Below, in pieces: positions 13,969-15,724 of a DNA stretch of 15,724 nucleotides; within the stretch, counting starts at the first letter, position 1; each line of letters starts with the position of its first letter. A program made the translations under genes and the position numbers. The notes under the pieces were generated by a model, which was not told the DNA's origin, searched no databases, and saw only the letters and a program-made list of their open reading frames with translations. This DNA comes from Arenibacter sp965652575 (lineage in GTDB: Bacteria > Bacteroidota > Bacteroidia > Flavobacteriales > Flavobacteriaceae), in the NCBI GenBank assembly GCA_965652575.1, contig CBFGWQ010000079.1:1-15724 (forward strand), given 5' to 3'.

Positions 13969-15675
13969 ATGGCTGCAATAGATTGGATCATACTTGTCGG
14001 AACCCTCGTTTTCATTGTTGGATATGGAGTATGGAAAACACGGGGAAGTAAGAATGTAACGGACTATGTCCTTGGTGGTCACGACGCCAAGTGGTGGACC
14101 ATTGGTCTTTCGGTAATGGCAACACAGGCCAGTGCCATAACATTCCTATCCACTCCCGGGCAGGCCTTCCATGATGGAATGGGGTTTGTCCAGTTTTATT
14201 TTGGACTGCCTTTGGCAATGATCATCATATGTATAGTTTTTGTTCCCATCTATCACCGGCTCAATGTATATACCGCCTACGAATTTTTAGAAAACCGGTT
14301 TGATCTAAAAACAAGGACCCTGGCGGCATTATTATTTCTAATTCAGCGGGGCCTTGCCGCAGGTATCACCATTTTTGCACCTTCCATTATTCTTTCGGCC
14401 GTATTGGGCTGGGATTTAAGGACCCTAAATATTTTAATAGGCATCCTCGTCATAATTTACACCGTTTCCGGTGGCACCAGAGCGGTAAGCGTTACCCATA
14501 AACAACAAATGTTTATCATAATGACAGGAATGTTCATTGCATTTTTCTTCATTCTTGGCTATTTGCCCCATGACATTACCTTTGGCAAAGCACTGAAAAT
14601 TGCCGGGGCCAGTGATAAATTGAATATTTTGGACTTTAGTGTCAATACCACCAGTAGGTACACCTTTTGGAGTGGAATTACTGGGGGGCTGTTTCTTGCA
14701 TTGGCCTATTTTGGAACGGACCAAAGTCAGGTGCAAAGATATCTTTCCGGCAAAACGGTAAGGGAAAGTCAGCTTGGACTCATTTTTAATGGCTTGCTAA
14801 AAATACCCATGCAGTTCTTTATATTATTGGTGGGTATAATGGTCTTTATTTTTTTCCAGTTCAACCATTCTCCCTTAAACTTTAATCCGGCCGCTACCAA
14901 TGCCATAATGGAATCTTCCTATTCAGAGGATTATAAAATATTGGAAGAAGAGCATTTGGTGTTGGAGAGTGCCAAAAGAATGGCCCAAAATAAATTTTCC
15001 GGAGCCCTTGATCTTAAGGAATATGATGCCATTGAAGATGCCAAACAACACATTATAAGCATAAACAAAAAGGATAAGGAAAATAGAAAGGCGGCCCAGG
15101 CCCTAATTACTATGGCCAATGACCGTGTAGAGACCAATGACAAGGATTATGTATTTATCCATTTTATTTTAAATTTCCTGCCCAAAGGGTTGATCGGTCT
15201 TTTATTGGCCGTAATACTTTCGGCCGCCATGTCCTCTACCGCCTCTGAATTAAACGCGCTCGGCACGGTTACCTCCCTGGATTTGTACAAACGAAATAAA
15301 AAAGGGGAATTTACGCAGGAACATTATGTAAGGGCCTCAAAATGGTTTACGCTAATGTGGGGAGCTATAGCCATTGCAATTGCCTGTGTGGCCAATCTTT
15401 TCGACAACCTTATCCAATTGGTGAACATTATAGGTTCTATCTTTTACGGGAACGTTCTGGGTATCTTTCTGATCGCCTTCTTTTTTAAATTTATAAAGGG
15501 CAATGCCGTTTTTGTCGCTGCCATAATAACACAATGTATCGTGATTATTGGCTGGAGCTATGAGTGGATGTCCTATTTATGGTTAAATGCCTTTGGATGT
15601 TGCCTGATTATAATTTTGGCGACCCTATTGGAAGGTTTTGATCGACTACTTAAAAATCCACCGATAGAGGCATAA
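13969..15675 (+). CDS. Sodium:solute symporter (SSS family)
   Basis: This is a 568-residue inner-membrane transporter with about 13 hydrophobic segments and the LeuT-like fold expected of the SSS family, coupling Na+ entry to solute uptake. Family marks are YVLGGHDAKWW (33-43), the unwound first core helix region SVMATQASAITFLSTPG (48-64), GTDQSQVQRYLSGK (249-262) and SAAMSSTASELNAL (418-431). In the last, Ser422 and Ser423 align with the Na2-site serines of vSGLT. A hydrophilic insert of about 95 residues (300-393) makes it longer than a standard member. The solute is unknown; the neighbouring exported deacetylase suggests a deacylated amino sugar or related compound. The ATG at 13969 is one base after the micropeptide stop codon. 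No clear terminator follows in the 49 bp that remain. Confidence 0.9.
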   Translation: MAAIDWIILVGTLVFIVGYGVWKTRGSKNVTDYVLGGHDAKWWTIGLSVMATQASAITFLSTPGQAFHDGMGFVQFYFGLPLAMIIICIVFVPIYHRLNVYTAYEFLENRFDLKTRTLAALLFLIQRGLAAGITIFAPSIILSAVLGWDLRTLNILIGILVIIYTVSGGTRAVSVTHKQQMFIIMTGMFIAFFFILGYLPHDITFGKALKIAGASDKLNILDFSVNTTSRYTFWSGITGGLFLALAYFGTDQSQVQRYLSGKTVRESQLGLIFNGLLKIPMQFFILLVGIMVFIFFQFNHSPLNFNPAATNAIMESSYSEDYKILEEEHLVLESAKRMAQNKFSGALDLKEYDAIEDAKQHIISINKKDKENRKAAQALITMANDRVETNDKDYVFIHFILNFLPKGLIGLLLAVILSAAMSSTASELNALGTVTSLDLYKRNKKGEFTQEHYVRASKWFTLMWGAIAIAIACVANLFDNLIQLVNIIGSIFYGNVLGIFLIAFFFKFIKGNAVFVAAIITQCIVIIGWSYEWMSYLWLNAFGCCLIIILATLLEGFDRLLKNPPIEA

Positions 15676-15724
15676 TTGTTCATTTATAATGGTATCAATA
15701 ATCAAGCGGCCTGCAGCTATCTAG

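Noticed and set aside
15676..15724. Possible end of a leftward gene at the right edge
   Set aside because: One minus-strand frame is open for nine codons before a stop, but 49 bases are too few to tell a gene end from chance.

Overview
The window looks like chromosomal DNA from a marine member of the Flavobacteriaceae (Bacteroidetes). Four things point there: a fused CcsBA cytochrome c biogenesis protein of more than 1000 residues; the gene order DUF2520 Rossmann protein, KdsC-like phosphatase, Maf; TAnnTTTG-type -7 boxes with little use of Shine-Dalgarno sites; and intergenic degenerate palindromes plus CAATAGG-type heptamer arrays. I cannot fix the genus, though the style resembles the Zobellia/Maribacter/Arenibacter group. 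I see no rRNA, tRNA, CRISPR array, transposase or phage gene. All 12 called genes look intact.

Left half (1-6932, minus strand). Read in the direction of transcription, this holds ccsBA (cytochrome c haem delivery), a MATE efflux transporter, a PLP-dependent trans-sulfuration enzyme and bshB1 (bacillithiol biosynthesis deacetylase). The MATE and trans-sulfuration genes are 39 bp apart and probably co-transcribed. bshB1 has its own candidate promoter and a hairpin in its leader.

Centre (6933-7540). A 608-bp divergent intergenic region carries the ccsBA promoter candidate, a dense island of palindromic repeats and a weak -7 box before the rightward genes. The rightward cluster (7541-10953) is tightly packed: DUF2520 protein, KdsC-like phosphatase (17-bp overlap), Maf pyrophosphatase (4-bp gap), a lipoprotein of unknown function (35-bp gap) and a very short MscS-type channel (4-bp gap).

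Right half (11031-15675, plus strand). A large exported PIG-L/LmbE-type deacetylase with a C-terminal amidotransferase-like fold is followed by a 333-bp gap full of repeats. A 33-residue single-span membrane protein then sits one base before a sodium:solute symporter. The deacetylase, micropeptide and symporter together look like a module that processes an N-acylated amino sugar or similar amide outside the cytoplasmic membrane and imports a product. The substrate is unknown. The micropeptide-symporter pair is the strongest candidate here for an undescribed two-component transporter. Two LmbE-fold deacetylases and a cysteine-pathway enzyme lie within 14 kb, so a link to bacillithiol or its conjugates is possible but speculative.
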